A stretch of DNA of 32,596 nt from Myxococcota bacterium (GTDB lineage: Bacteria > Myxococcota_A > UBA9160 > PR03): NCBI GenBank assembly GCA_028284525.1, contig JANQRO010000537.1:1-32596 (forward strand). Reading direction: 5' to 3'. Both the position numbers and the translations under genes were made by a program. Shown here piece by piece: positions 22,791-31,722 of this stretch. The notes beneath the pieces are model-generated. The model did no database searches and had not been told where the DNA came from. It was given only the letters and a program-made list of their open reading frames with translations. Position 1 is the first letter of the stretch. Every line of letters begins with the position of its first letter.

Positions 22791-24815
22791 TTGTCGTACT
22801 ACACGCTGATACCGCTGCTTCCGCTCGCCGCAGCCGCGACCCTCGCGCTCTTCGGCCGTCGACTCGAGGGGGTCGGCCAGCGGATCGTGGTTCCCGCGGT
22901 TGCCGGGTCGTTCTTGCTGTCGATCGCGGCGTTTCTCGAGGTGTCGGCCACGGGTCCGATCGAGGTCGAGCTGTACCGCCTCCTCGCGGTCGGCTGGCTC
23001 GTCGTCGACGTCGGCTTCTTTCTCGACCCGTTGACGGTCCTGATCCTGCTTCTCGTCACGGGGGTGAGCACCGTCGTCCAGATCTACTCCTCGCGGTACA
23101 TGGTCGGCGACGCACGGCACAGCCGCTTCTTTGCCGTGACGGCGCTGTTCACGGGCGCGATGACCGTTCTCGTCATGAGTAGCAATCTGCTGGTGACGCT
23201 CATCTTCTGGGAGGTGATGGGCATTTGTTCCTACCTCCTGATCTCGCACTACGCCGCGCGTCCGTCGGCGGGTCGCGCCGCCACACGGGTCTTTTTGATC
23301 AACTCGGTCGCCGACGTCGGCCTGAGCTTCGGCGTCATCTTGACCTTTTTGAGCTTCGGGACCCTGGATATCCCCGATATCCTCGCGAGCGTGCGCGCCG
23401 GGATGGAGGTGCCCGCCGCGACCGTGACCGCACTGACGCTCTGTCTCTTCGCGGGGGCCGTGGGCAAGTCGGCGCAAATGCCGGCGCACGTGTGGCTGCC
23501 CTTTGCGATGGAGGCGCCGACGCCCGTCTCGGCGCTGATCCACGCGGCGACGATGGTGAACGCCGGTCCCTTCCTTCTGGTGCGGTTGAGCCCCGTGATC
23601 GCACTCTCCAGTACCACCATGACGGTGATCGCCACCGTGGGGGCGGTCACCGCGTTGTTCGCCGCGGTGGTCTCGCTCACACAGACCGACGTCAAACGGA
23701 CGCTCGCCTACTCCACGATCAGCCAGCTCGGCTTCATGACCTTTCTGTGCGGAGTCGGGGCCTTCGTGGCCGCGATCTTCCATCTGATCGCCCACGGCTT
23801 CTTCAAGGGCTACCTGTTCCTGTCGACGGGCAACACGCTCGCGGAGACCCACCGGCGCTTCGAGCTGGAGACCACGGCCCCCGCTCGTGCGTCGAGCGGT
23901 CTGTTTGCGGGGGCGTTCATCCTGGCTGCCCTGCCGCCGCTCGTGATCTTCTCGGGCGCCTACCAACAGCTCTGGCGATCGCAGAGCTTCTCCGCCGCGG
24001 GCGTCGCGCTCTGGATTGTCGGGCTGGGCACGGTCTTCTTTACCGCCATGTACGTGTTCGAGGGTATCCGGACGGTGTTCCGCGAGGGGCCGCCGGGAAC
24101 GGACGACGGCGCAACACGTGTGGCACCCGGCTTCGTGTCCTGGCGGCACATCGCCCTGGTGCTCGCGATGACCGCCGTCGCGATCGCGGTGCTCCTCGCG
24201 ACGTGGGGCTGGTTCGCGGCGTTTCTGGCGCCGGCGGTCGCCACCGCCGGGGGGGTCGCGCCCGCGCCGCCGCTCGAGTGGTCGGCTTGGATGCTGGTCC
24301 CGATCGCCGTCGCGGCGTGCGGTTGCGCAGTGTCGGCGTCGCGGCACGCGCGGGCCGGCGCCCCGAGCGCGACGCCGTGGCAAAAGCGTCTCTACGTCTA
24401 CTTTCTGAACAAGGGCTATTTCGACGAGATCTACGACGTCGCGATCGTCCGACCGCTCCTCGCGGCCTCGCATTGGCTGTGGCAACGGATCGACCGCGGG
24501 GTCATCGATCGCGCGGTGCTTTCGTCCGGCCCGGCGACGATCGCCGTGGCCACCTGGCTGTGGCGCAGGATCGATCAGCTCATCATCGACCGCGTCGTGG
24601 TGTCGGTCGGGTCCGCGAGCATCGGGGCGGCGCGCGAGCTCGGGAAACGGGTCGACACCGCGGGAATCGAGCGAACGGTCGAGCGGATCGGTCAGGGGGT
24701 GGACGCGTCGAGTCGGGTGGCCAGGCGCTACGAGCCCAACACGCTGCAGCACCACCTTCTGGTGGTGGTCATTCTGCTCGTGCTCGCGTTGGGCTTCTTC
24801 TACAGCATTGCATAG
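22791..24815 (+). CDS. NuoL-like proton-conducting antiporter subunit with extended repetitive C-terminal linker
   Basis: LVTLIFWEVMGICSYLLISHY, VGKSAQMPAHVWLPFAMEAPTPVSALIHAATMVNAGPFLLVR, QTDVKRTLAYSTISQLGFM, NKGYFDEIYDVAIVRPL; TTG start. Confidence 0.92.
   Translation: MSYYTLIPLLPLAAAATLALFGRRLEGVGQRIVVPAVAGSFLLSIAAFLEVSATGPIEVELYRLLAVGWLVVDVGFFLDPLTVLILLLVTGVSTVVQIYSSRYMVGDARHSRFFAVTALFTGAMTVLVMSSNLLVTLIFWEVMGICSYLLISHYAARPSAGRAATRVFLINSVADVGLSFGVILTFLSFGTLDIPDILASVRAGMEVPAATVTALTLCLFAGAVGKSAQMPAHVWLPFAMEAPTPVSALIHAATMVNAGPFLLVRLSPVIALSSTTMTVIATVGAVTALFAAVVSLTQTDVKRTLAYSTISQLGFMTFLCGVGAFVAAIFHLIAHGFFKGYLFLSTGNTLAETHRRFELETTAPARASSGLFAGAFILAALPPLVIFSGAYQQLWRSQSFSAAGVALWIVGLGTVFFTAMYVFEGIRTVFREGPPGTDDGATRVAPGFVSWRHIALVLAMTAVAIAVLLATWGWFAAFLAPAVATAGGVAPAPPLEWSAWMLVPIAVAACGCAVSASRHARAGAPSATPWQKRLYVYFLNKGYFDEIYDVAIVRPLLAASHWLWQRIDRGVIDRAVLSSGPATIAVATWLWRRIDQLIIDRVVVSVGSASIGAARELGKRVDTAGIERTVERIGQGVDASSRVARRYEPNTLQHHLLVVVILLVLALGFFYSIA
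24474..24716 (+). repeat. Three tandem 27-aa repeats within the NuoL-like C-terminal linker
   Basis: WLWQRIDRGVIDRAVLSSGPATIAVAT / WLWRRIDQLIIDRVVVSVGSASIGAAR / ELGKRVDTAGIERTVERIGQGVDASSR, contiguous 81-nt units. Confidence 0.75.
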
Positions 24816-24827
24816 GCAGACAACGAT

Positions 24828-26309
24828 ATGAGTGCACTATTCGAAGGTCACTTGCTGAGCTGGATGATCGCCGTGCCCGCTGTCGGCATCGCAGTGCTCG
24901 CGGTCGTGCCCGAGCGCGCGATCCGAATGTCGGCGCTCGTGGCGACGCTCGTGAATCTCGCGTTCGCGATCTACCTCTGGCGGGGGTTCGATCTCGCCGA
25001 GCGGGGTCTGCAGTTCGTCGAGCGGGTCGAGTGGATGCCGACCTTTGGGATTCAGTACGCCGTCGGAGTCGATGGGATCAGTATCCTCTTGGTGTTGCTC
25101 ACGACGCTTCTGTGCCCGTTGTGTGTTCTGGGCTCCTGGGAGGGGATTACGACGCGCTTGCGCGCGTACATGATGCTGATCCTGCTCGTCGAGGGCGCGA
25201 TGATCGTGGTCTTCACGGCCCTCGACGCGTTTCTGTTCTTCATGTTGTGGGAAGTCACGATGATTCCCATGTACTTCATGATCGTGCTGTGGGGCGGGCC
25301 CGAACGCTCGGCCGCGGGTCTCAAGTACGTGATCTACAGCCTGATCGGCAGTCTGCTGCTGCTCGTCGGTATCCTCGGGATGTCGCTACAGGCCGAGACC
25401 TTCGATATCCAAGCGCTCGCCGAGCACGCCTATTCCGAGAGCTCCCAGCGCTGGATCTTCGCGGCCCTCTTCCTCGGGTTCGCCATCAAGCTCCCGATGA
25501 TCCCGTTTCACACCTGGTTGCCCGACGCGCATTCCGAGGCACCCACCGCGGGCAGCGTGCTCCTCGCCGGAGTCCTGTTGAAGATGGGTGGCTACGGCAT
25601 GATCCGGTTCTGCCTCCCGATCTTCCCCGACGTCGCGATCCACTTCGCGCCGACCCTGTTGTGGCTGTCGGTCGCGGCGATCCTCTACGGGGGCTCGATG
25701 GCCCTGGCCCAGTCGGACCTCAAACGGCTGGTGGCGTACTCGTCGGTTTCGCATATGGGGTTCGTGACGCTCGGGATCTTCTCGTTCACGAGGGAGGGGA
25801 TCGAGGGCGCGATCTTGCAGATGGGCACCCACGGCATCACGACCGGCGCGCTGTTTCTCATCGTCGGCCAGCTCTACGACCGAACCCACAGTCGCGCGAT
25901 GGCCGACTACGGAGGACTCCACCAACGGATGCCGCGCTTTGTGGCGATCCTGAGTCTGTTCGCGGTCGCCTCGTTCGGGCTTCCCGCGACGTCGAACTTC
26001 ATCGGGGAGTTTCTGATCCTGGTCGGTGTGTCGTACGAGAGCTTTGTGTTGGTCGTGCTCGCGATGGGGGGCATCGTGCTCGGCGCCGCCTACATGTTGT
26101 GGATGCTGCAACGCGTGGCGCTCGGACAGCCCCGGACCGAGGCCGCGCGCCAGATCGAGGACATCAATCTCCGAGAAGTGATCACCGTCGCACCGCTCGC
26201 GATCGCGGTCCTCGCGATCGGTCTCTACCCGGGGCCGATGCTCGAGACGATGGACGCGAGCGTGTCGTACGTCGTCGAGCGCATCGCGCTCGTGAAGTCC
26301 ACGCCCTAG
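24828..26309 (+). CDS. NuoM-like proton-conducting antiporter subunit
   Basis: AVGVDGISILLVLLTTLLCPL, FMLWEVTMIPMYFMIVLWGG, AIKLPMIPFHTWLPDAHSEAPTAGSVLLAGVLLKMGGYGMIRF, QSDLKRLVAYSSVSHMGFV. Confidence 0.95.
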   Translation: MSALFEGHLLSWMIAVPAVGIAVLAVVPERAIRMSALVATLVNLAFAIYLWRGFDLAERGLQFVERVEWMPTFGIQYAVGVDGISILLVLLTTLLCPLCVLGSWEGITTRLRAYMMLILLVEGAMIVVFTALDAFLFFMLWEVTMIPMYFMIVLWGGPERSAAGLKYVIYSLIGSLLLLVGILGMSLQAETFDIQALAEHAYSESSQRWIFAALFLGFAIKLPMIPFHTWLPDAHSEAPTAGSVLLAGVLLKMGGYGMIRFCLPIFPDVAIHFAPTLLWLSVAAILYGGSMALAQSDLKRLVAYSSVSHMGFVTLGIFSFTREGIEGAILQMGTHGITTGALFLIVGQLYDRTHSRAMADYGGLHQRMPRFVAILSLFAVASFGLPATSNFIGEFLILVGVSYESFVLVVLAMGGIVLGAAYMLWMLQRVALGQPRTEAARQIEDINLREVITVAPLAIAVLAIGLYPGPMLETMDASVSYVVERIALVKSTP

Positions 26310-26343
26310 GGGGCGCCGCGCCACGCGCTCGCGTCTCGACCCG

Positions 26344-27039
26344 CTAGAACGAGAGCAGGAGCGAGAGCGAGAAGATGTGGTTCATCGCGTCGGTGCCACG
26401 GCGGTTGATGAGCTGGTTCAGGTACCCGGACTCGAGGGTGATCTTCCGCTCCGCGTCGAGCGCCACACCCAGACCGGCGAAGGCGCGGTTCTGACCGAAG
26501 CCCGCCCGCGCCCCCCAGTCGGTATCGTTGAGCGGGAGGAACAACTCGTTCCACGCGCGGAGGGTCCATCGCGACCCCGGCGCGATCGGCCGCACGACAC
26601 GCAGAAACTGGCGGTAGCGCCAGCCCGTATCGTCGCCGTCTTCGAGCCAGCGCTGCTCGAGACGCGAGCGGACGAAGAGGTCGTACTGCTTTCGCTCCCC
26701 GAGCTTGATGCTCCAGGTGAACTGCTGCCACAGCCGGTGCTCGTCGGTGTTCGACCCGGAGGGCGGATCGGTATGGATCCACCCATAGCCGAGCCAGACC
26801 GTCGCGCCTTTCCCCAGGTGGTAGCCGACCCCCGGTCGCACGATGCTGGTGTCGAAGCCGTCGGAGTCCTCGAAGGTGCGGAAGTGGTTGTCGAGCCACC
26901 AGCGCCAACGCGATTCCGGGGCGTCGGCGAGTCGCCCCGTTCCCGCGATGGAGAACCAGGCGCCGAAGTCCTGGTCGTGCGCGTCCGCGGTGCCGGCCAA
27001 CAGGACCGCGAGAACGAGGGATCCGAGGGCCCGGTTCAT
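26344..27039 (-). CDS. DUF2490-like outer-membrane beta-barrel protein
   Basis: Signal peptide MNRALGSLVLAVLLAGTADA, HDQDFGAWFSIAGTGRL, alternating beta-barrel pattern, terminal Phe (SLSLLLSF). Confidence 0.7.
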   Translation of the reverse strand: MNRALGSLVLAVLLAGTADAHDQDFGAWFSIAGTGRLADAPESRWRWWLDNHFRTFEDSDGFDTSIVRPGVGYHLGKGATVWLGYGWIHTDPPSGSNTDEHRLWQQFTWSIKLGERKQYDLFVRSRLEQRWLEDGDDTGWRYRQFLRVVRPIAPGSRWTLRAWNELFLPLNDTDWGARAGFGQNRAFAGLGVALDAERKITLESGYLNQLINRRGTDAMNHIFSLSLLLSF

Positions 27040-27062
27040 CGCACAGATCAACGCATGCGATC

Positions 27063-27467
27063 CTAGCGCGGCGGATCCGACAGCCGGGCGGTGCAGCGGA
27101 TCTCGACGAGAAGCTCGGGGAAGGCGAGACCCGCGACCTGCACGATCGTGCTCGTGACGACGGGATCGCCGCCGTAGGCCTCGCGGCGCACCTCGGTGGC
27201 GCACGCCAACGCCGCTTCCATGTCGGTGACGAAGGTCAATTCGTCGACGACATTCGCCAAGGTCGCACCGTATTCCGCGAGAAGCCGCCCGACGTTGGCG
27301 TAGGCCTGACGCATTTGTGCCGCCATGTCGCCCACGCCCACGATCCGACCCTCGGGATCGTGCGCGATCTGCCCCGAGAGATGGAGCGTTTCGCCGACGC
27401 GGCAGGCTTGAACGTAGGGATAATCCTCCCAGGGGACGCCGAATACGCGAGTGTCCTTGTCGATCAC
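27063..27467 (-). CDS. RidA/YjgF/Rid family protein
   Basis: YVQACRVGETLHLSGQIAHDPEGRIVG.GDMAAQMRQAYANVGRLLAEYGATLANVVDELTFVTDM, FPELLVEIRCTARL. Confidence 0.93.
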   Translation of the reverse strand: MIDKDTRVFGVPWEDYPYVQACRVGETLHLSGQIAHDPEGRIVGVGDMAAQMRQAYANVGRLLAEYGATLANVVDELTFVTDMEAALACATEVRREAYGGDPVVTSTIVQVAGLAFPELLVEIRCTARLSDPPR

Positions 27468-27796
27468 GCGCTCTACCCGGTCGGCTGGCTGGGCGCCCGC
27501 GCAACGCGCGCCAGGACATCGCGGTCGAGTCGTTTCCTCTTCACCATCTCCCGGCCCTCCTCGGCGAGACTCCGCGTCGTGGCGCTCCCATGCTATCCGA
27601 AGCCCCGACCGGTCGCCGAAGCGACCGGTGGCGCCCGAGTCCGCGCGGCGCGCCGACGATCGCGGGTTCCCGATGTGACGCGTCTGGCCGACACCGGTCC
27701 CGCCTGGGCGCCGGGCCGGCGGAGACCGTCCGGGGTGACGCGGGTGGGGGCGCAGTCGCTAGAGTGCGCCTCGAATCCGCTGTCGAGGACCTTCGC

Positions 27797-28258
27797 ATGA
27801 TCCAGATCAACGGCGTCGCCCACACCAACCTCACCGTGAGCAACTGGGAGGTCTGCCGGGAGTTCTACACAAAGCTCCTGACCTTCTTCGGGATGGAGCA
27901 GGTCTTCGACGGAGCGGACATGGTCTATTTCGTCGGCGGACGCACGGCGATGGCGGTGGGTCGTTGTGCCCCCCAGTTCGAAGGCCAGCGTTTCGTGCAG
28001 AACGGCGTCGGACTCCACCACCACTGCTGGCGGGCGCGCAGCCGGGAAGACGTGGACAAGGTGCACGTGCACCTCCAGGGGATTGGGGCGACGATCGTGC
28101 ACGCTCCCGAAGAGGGGGGCTGGGCGCCCGGCTACTACTCGGTGCTCTTCGAGGATCCGGTGGGGACACGTCTCGAGGTAAACCACGTCCCGGGGCACGG
28201 CGTGTTGGCCGACGGTGTGCGCTTCGATCCCTCGGGCGACTACGAACCCAGGGGATAG
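27797..28258 (+). CDS. VOC (glyoxalase/bleomycin resistance/dioxygenase) superfamily protein
   Basis: INGVAHTNLTVSNWEVCREFYTKLLTFFGM, LHHHCWRARSREDVDKVHVHL, YYSVLFEDPVGTRLEVNHVPG. Confidence 0.93.
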   Translation: MIQINGVAHTNLTVSNWEVCREFYTKLLTFFGMEQVFDGADMVYFVGGRTAMAVGRCAPQFEGQRFVQNGVGLHHHCWRARSREDVDKVHVHLQGIGATIVHAPEEGGWAPGYYSVLFEDPVGTRLEVNHVPGHGVLADGVRFDPSGDYEPRG

Positions 28259-28349
28259 GGCGCAAGGGGGGACGCCGGACGCCGAGGACCCTCTGCTAGG
28301 ATTCGCGCGATCGCACTCCACGCGATGGGGAGATGGGGAGACAGGACCC

Positions 28350-28790
28350 ATGAGCACCTTCGACGACACGCAGCTCTCGTGGAGCCGGCTTGGCGACGAC
28401 CCGATCTTCGACCACGTGTTGTTCCACGCCCTCTCCGTCGACGAGGAGCGCAACCACGTCGAGTTCCTCGCGAAGTTCGACGCCAACGAGATGATCATCC
28501 TGCACCGTCACCTCGCGGACACCCACACCCTGGTGGTGGCGGGCGATCACGTGCTCTACGAGAAGGACCGCTCGCAGCGCGACGTCCGCCCCGCCGGACG
28601 CGCCACCAAGAGCCCCGCGGGCGACATGCACCGGGAAGGGGGCGGCGCGCACGGCGCGATCGTCCACTACAGCCTGCGCGGCGAGACCGACGCCCTCTTC
28701 GACCTGCTCGACGAGGACGAGAAGGTCGTCCTGACCCTTCGCACCGAAGACGTCGTGCAGCTCCTCGCCGCGCAGGAGGCGAACGGCTAG
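28350..28790 (+). CDS. Cupin-like small protein
   Basis: NEMIILHRHLADTHTLVVAGDHVLYE histidine-bearing cupin-like motif, KSPAGDMHREGGGAHGAIVHYSLRG. Confidence 0.65.
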   Translation: MSTFDDTQLSWSRLGDDPIFDHVLFHALSVDEERNHVEFLAKFDANEMIILHRHLADTHTLVVAGDHVLYEKDRSQRDVRPAGRATKSPAGDMHREGGGAHGAIVHYSLRGETDALFDLLDEDEKVVLTLRTEDVVQLLAAQEANG

Positions 28791-28824
28791 GGCGCGTCCC
28801 GGGCGGCACCGCCCCGCCACCCGG

Positions 28825-30309
28825 CTACTGGATTCGCGCGCGGATCGGCCGGCCCGGCGCGACTCCCTCTCGGAGGGAGCCGTCGAGGACGACGGGCACG
28901 CCGCCCACGAGGACGTGGACGATTCCCTCGGAGGGTCGGTCTGGCGCTTCGTAGGTCGCCACGTCGACGACCCGTTCGGCGTCGAACACGGTGAGGTCGG
29001 CGTCCGCGCCGACCCGGACGCGGCCTTTGCGCTGCATCGAGGGCACGCGACCCTCGAGACGCTGTGCGGGAAGCCACGTCATCTTGCGCACGGCGTCCAT
29101 GAGGCTCAAGAGACCCTCTTCGCGGACGTATCGGCCGAGTACCCGCGAGAAGGTGCCGGCGCGTCGCGGATGCCCTCGGATGCCGTCACTGGCGATCAGG
29201 GTCTCGGGGTGGACGAGCGCGACGCGCACCACCGGCTCGCGGATCATGTGAAACAGGACCAGACCGCCGCCGGCGGCGCGGTAGTGCCGGAAGCTCGCCT
29301 CCGTGAGTCGTTCGCCGGTCTCGACCCACTGGAGGTCGCCGTAGCCGATCCCGAGACGGGTCTGCCAGCCGGGGTCGAGCATCGCCGAGTCGATCGGGTT
29401 GGTCGCCGCGTTGTAGGGGTAGAGCTCGGTCGTGACGTCGATCCCCCGGGCGCGTGCGGCGTCGATCATCGCGAGAAGCTGCGGTGTGGCGCCGAGCCCG
29501 TTGCTCGTGAGGTGGACGACGTGGGCCGGGACGCCGGTGCTCGCGCTCGCCGCGATCACCTCGGCGAGGGCGGCGACGCTGTCCGTCGCGCCGCTCCCAC
29601 CCTGGTAGCGCAGGTGGACGACGCAGGGTGCATCGAACTCGGCGGCGACGCGGAAGGCCTCGAGCACCTCCCACACGGTCGCGGCGGGCGTCAGTTGGAT
29701 GAGCAACCCGAGCGCCGCGGCGCCCTGCTGGAGCCCCGCGCGCAGACCCCGGCGGATCGCCGCGAGCTCGGCCTCCGACGCGGCCCGGTGGGCGCCGTCG
29801 CCGATCGGGATGAACGAGCCGGGGTCGCGCATTACCTGCATCCGCACCCGCGCGTGTCCCGCGCTCACGCCGTAGTGAAGCGGCGTCGTGCCCTCCCGCG
29901 CCGCGTACCACGCGCCGACGTCGGCGCTGCCGAGCTCCAGCTCGAGGGAGCTGGTGACACCGTCCTGCACCTGGAGCCGATAGCTCTCGAGATCGTGTCC
30001 GTGTTCGTGGAGGTCGATGAAGCCCGGCGCCACGACGAGCCCCGAGACGTCGAGGGTGGTCGCGCCCTCGATCGCGCGCTCGGTCACCGCCGTGACGGTC
30101 CCGCCCTGGATCCCCACGTTGCGCACCGCGTCGAGCCCCGATTCCGGGTCGAGCACCCGACCGCCGAGCAGGACGACGTCGAACCCGTCGCCCCGGCTCT
30201 CCGCGACGCTCCCGGTGAGGACGCACGCGGCGAACACGACCACCAGGCCCCAGCACCGCACGCCCCAGAGCCGCGTCGGTTCCCACCGCGGAGGGGTCTC
30301 GATCGGCAT
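28825..30309 (-). CDS. Exported amidohydrolase, N-acyl-D-amino-acid deacylase-like
   Basis: N-terminal hydrophobic segment, VVLLGGRVLDPESGLDAVRNVGI, VAPGFIDLHEHGHD, VHLRYQG, ASDGIRGHPR, GADADLTVFDAERVVDVATY. Confidence 0.88.
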   Translation of the reverse strand: MPIETPPRWEPTRLWGVRCWGLVVVFAACVLTGSVAESRGDGFDVVLLGGRVLDPESGLDAVRNVGIQGGTVTAVTERAIEGATTLDVSGLVVAPGFIDLHEHGHDLESYRLQVQDGVTSSLELELGSADVGAWYAAREGTTPLHYGVSAGHARVRMQVMRDPGSFIPIGDGAHRAASEAELAAIRRGLRAGLQQGAAALGLLIQLTPAATVWEVLEAFRVAAEFDAPCVVHLRYQGGSGATDSVAALAEVIAASASTGVPAHVVHLTSNGLGATPQLLAMIDAARARGIDVTTELYPYNAATNPIDSAMLDPGWQTRLGIGYGDLQWVETGERLTEASFRHYRAAGGGLVLFHMIREPVVRVALVHPETLIASDGIRGHPRRAGTFSRVLGRYVREEGLLSLMDAVRKMTWLPAQRLEGRVPSMQRKGRVRVGADADLTVFDAERVVDVATYEAPDRPSEGIVHVLVGGVPVVLDGSLREGVAPGRPIRARIQ

Positions 30310-30328
30310 CGTGGAGCTTGGCGGCCGC

Positions 30329-30817
30329 TCAGAGCTGGTCGGGATTCCAGGGTCCGACGCCGGCGAAACGCCGGGGACGGATCCGGGTGATGTAGCCCGC
30401 CGCGTCGCGGTAGGGCGCGGGCGGGAAGACCACCTCCGGACCGAGGTAGGTGTGGGCGAGGCGCTGCAAGAGATCGGCGGCACCCCCCTCCGTGATCCGG
30501 GCGTCGCCGTAGACCACGACGTACTCGTCGAGCCCCATCGCGTTCTTGCCATCGCCCAGGAACGAGAGCGACACCCGTCCATCGCGCCGGACGTTTCGGA
30601 CCTTCTGCCACACGCCCATGTGGCCCATCACGAATTCCCCGTCCTCGACTCCCACCCACACCACCGAAACCTGCGGGCTGCCGTCCGCGTTGAGGGTCGT
30701 CAGGTGGGCGTGGGGGCCCTGGGCGACGAGGCGTTGCACCGAGTCGGGAATCTCCAAGGGGGCGCTCCTGATGCTGCACCGGGGCGCGTCCCGGCGAGCG
30801 TAGGCGGAGTCTACCAC
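30329..30817 (-). CDS. Pyridoxamine 5'-phosphate oxidase (PPOX) family protein, possibly F420-type
   Basis: HAHLTTLNADGSPQVSVVWVGVEDGEFVMGHMGVWQKVRNVRRDGRVSLSFLG split-barrel flavoprotein signature, GDARITEGGA. Confidence 0.88.
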   Translation of the reverse strand: MVDSAYARRDAPRCSIRSAPLEIPDSVQRLVAQGPHAHLTTLNADGSPQVSVVWVGVEDGEFVMGHMGVWQKVRNVRRDGRVSLSFLGDGKNAMGLDEYVVVYGDARITEGGAADLLQRLAHTYLGPEVVFPPAPYRDAAGYITRIRPRRFAGVGPWNPDQL

Positions 30818-30858
30818 CGCAGCGCGCGGTGATGCCGGCGAGATGGCCGGGCGCTAGG

Positions 30859-31668
30859 ATGCCAAGCGACATGGCCGGCCCCTTTGCGCGCCTCGCCCGG
30901 CGCTGGTCGCAGCCCGCGGCGTTCTGTCTCTGTAGCGGAAACAGCGGTTCGCACTACATCGTGGAGCTGCTGCGCGCCAACGGATGTCCGCGCTGTCACC
31001 ATGAGATGGACCCCGATCTCTTCGACCTCGCGATGCCCGCGTATCATCACCTCGTCGGTCGCGGTGAGCTCGTGCAGGCGTTGCGCAAGACGCGACGCGG
31101 CGTGTGGTTCGAGGCGAACAACCGGCTCTTTGCGATGGCGCCGGCAATCCGCGTGGCCTTTCCCCGCTCGCGGTTCATCTTCCTGCACCGCGACGGGCGC
31201 GAGCAGGTGAGCTCGAGCATGCGTCTCCCCGGGGTGGACGCGTACTTCCGAGACCACCCGTGGGACTTGAAGGGACTCACCGGCACCCGTGGCCAGGACG
31301 CGTTCGCCACCGCCTGCCATTTCTGGCGCGTGATGAACGCGCGCATCGCCGACGATCTGGCGGGGCTCGAGCATTTGTCGTTGTCGCTAGGCGACCTCGC
31401 TGCGGGGCGGCTCGAGGCGCTCGAAGCATTCCTCGGACGCCCCCTCGCGGTGCGCAGGCTCCCCCCGGCCAACACCGGGGAGGCTCGGGGTCAGGCAGCC
31501 TTCCCCTCCTACGAAGAGTGGCCCGCGACCCGGCAGGCGCAGTTCTGGGACATCTGCGGAGACGAGATGCTCCGACTGGGGTACAGAGACCGTCGGGCCG
31601 AGCCGTGCGATTCCGCGCCCGCTCCGCGTCGCACCCCGGCCGCGCCTCGACCCGCAGCACCCGAGTGA
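30859..31668 (+). CDS. Sulfotransferase-like family protein
   Basis: LCSGNSGSHYIVELL 5'-phosphosulfate loop-like, RFIFLHRDGREQVSSSMR 3'-phosphate binding-like motif; start ATG 30859 or 30871. Confidence 0.65.
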   Translation: MPSDMAGPFARLARRWSQPAAFCLCSGNSGSHYIVELLRANGCPRCHHEMDPDLFDLAMPAYHHLVGRGELVQALRKTRRGVWFEANNRLFAMAPAIRVAFPRSRFIFLHRDGREQVSSSMRLPGVDAYFRDHPWDLKGLTGTRGQDAFATACHFWRVMNARIADDLAGLEHLSLSLGDLAAGRLEALEAFLGRPLAVRRLPPANTGEARGQAAFPSYEEWPATRQAQFWDICGDEMLRLGYRDRRAEPCDSAPAPRRTPAAPRPAAPE

Positions 31669-31722
31669 AGCCGCGGGCCGCGACGCGAGCAGCCCGCCCA
31701 GAGCCCCGGCTAGCATCGCGGG

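Noticed and set aside
21270-24755. 1161-aa minus-strand ORF antisense to mnhD/nuoL-like genes
   Set aside because: Low-complexity, Arg/Asp/His/Gln-rich translation typical of antisense frames in high-GC DNA; the plus strand encodes recognised membrane proteins.
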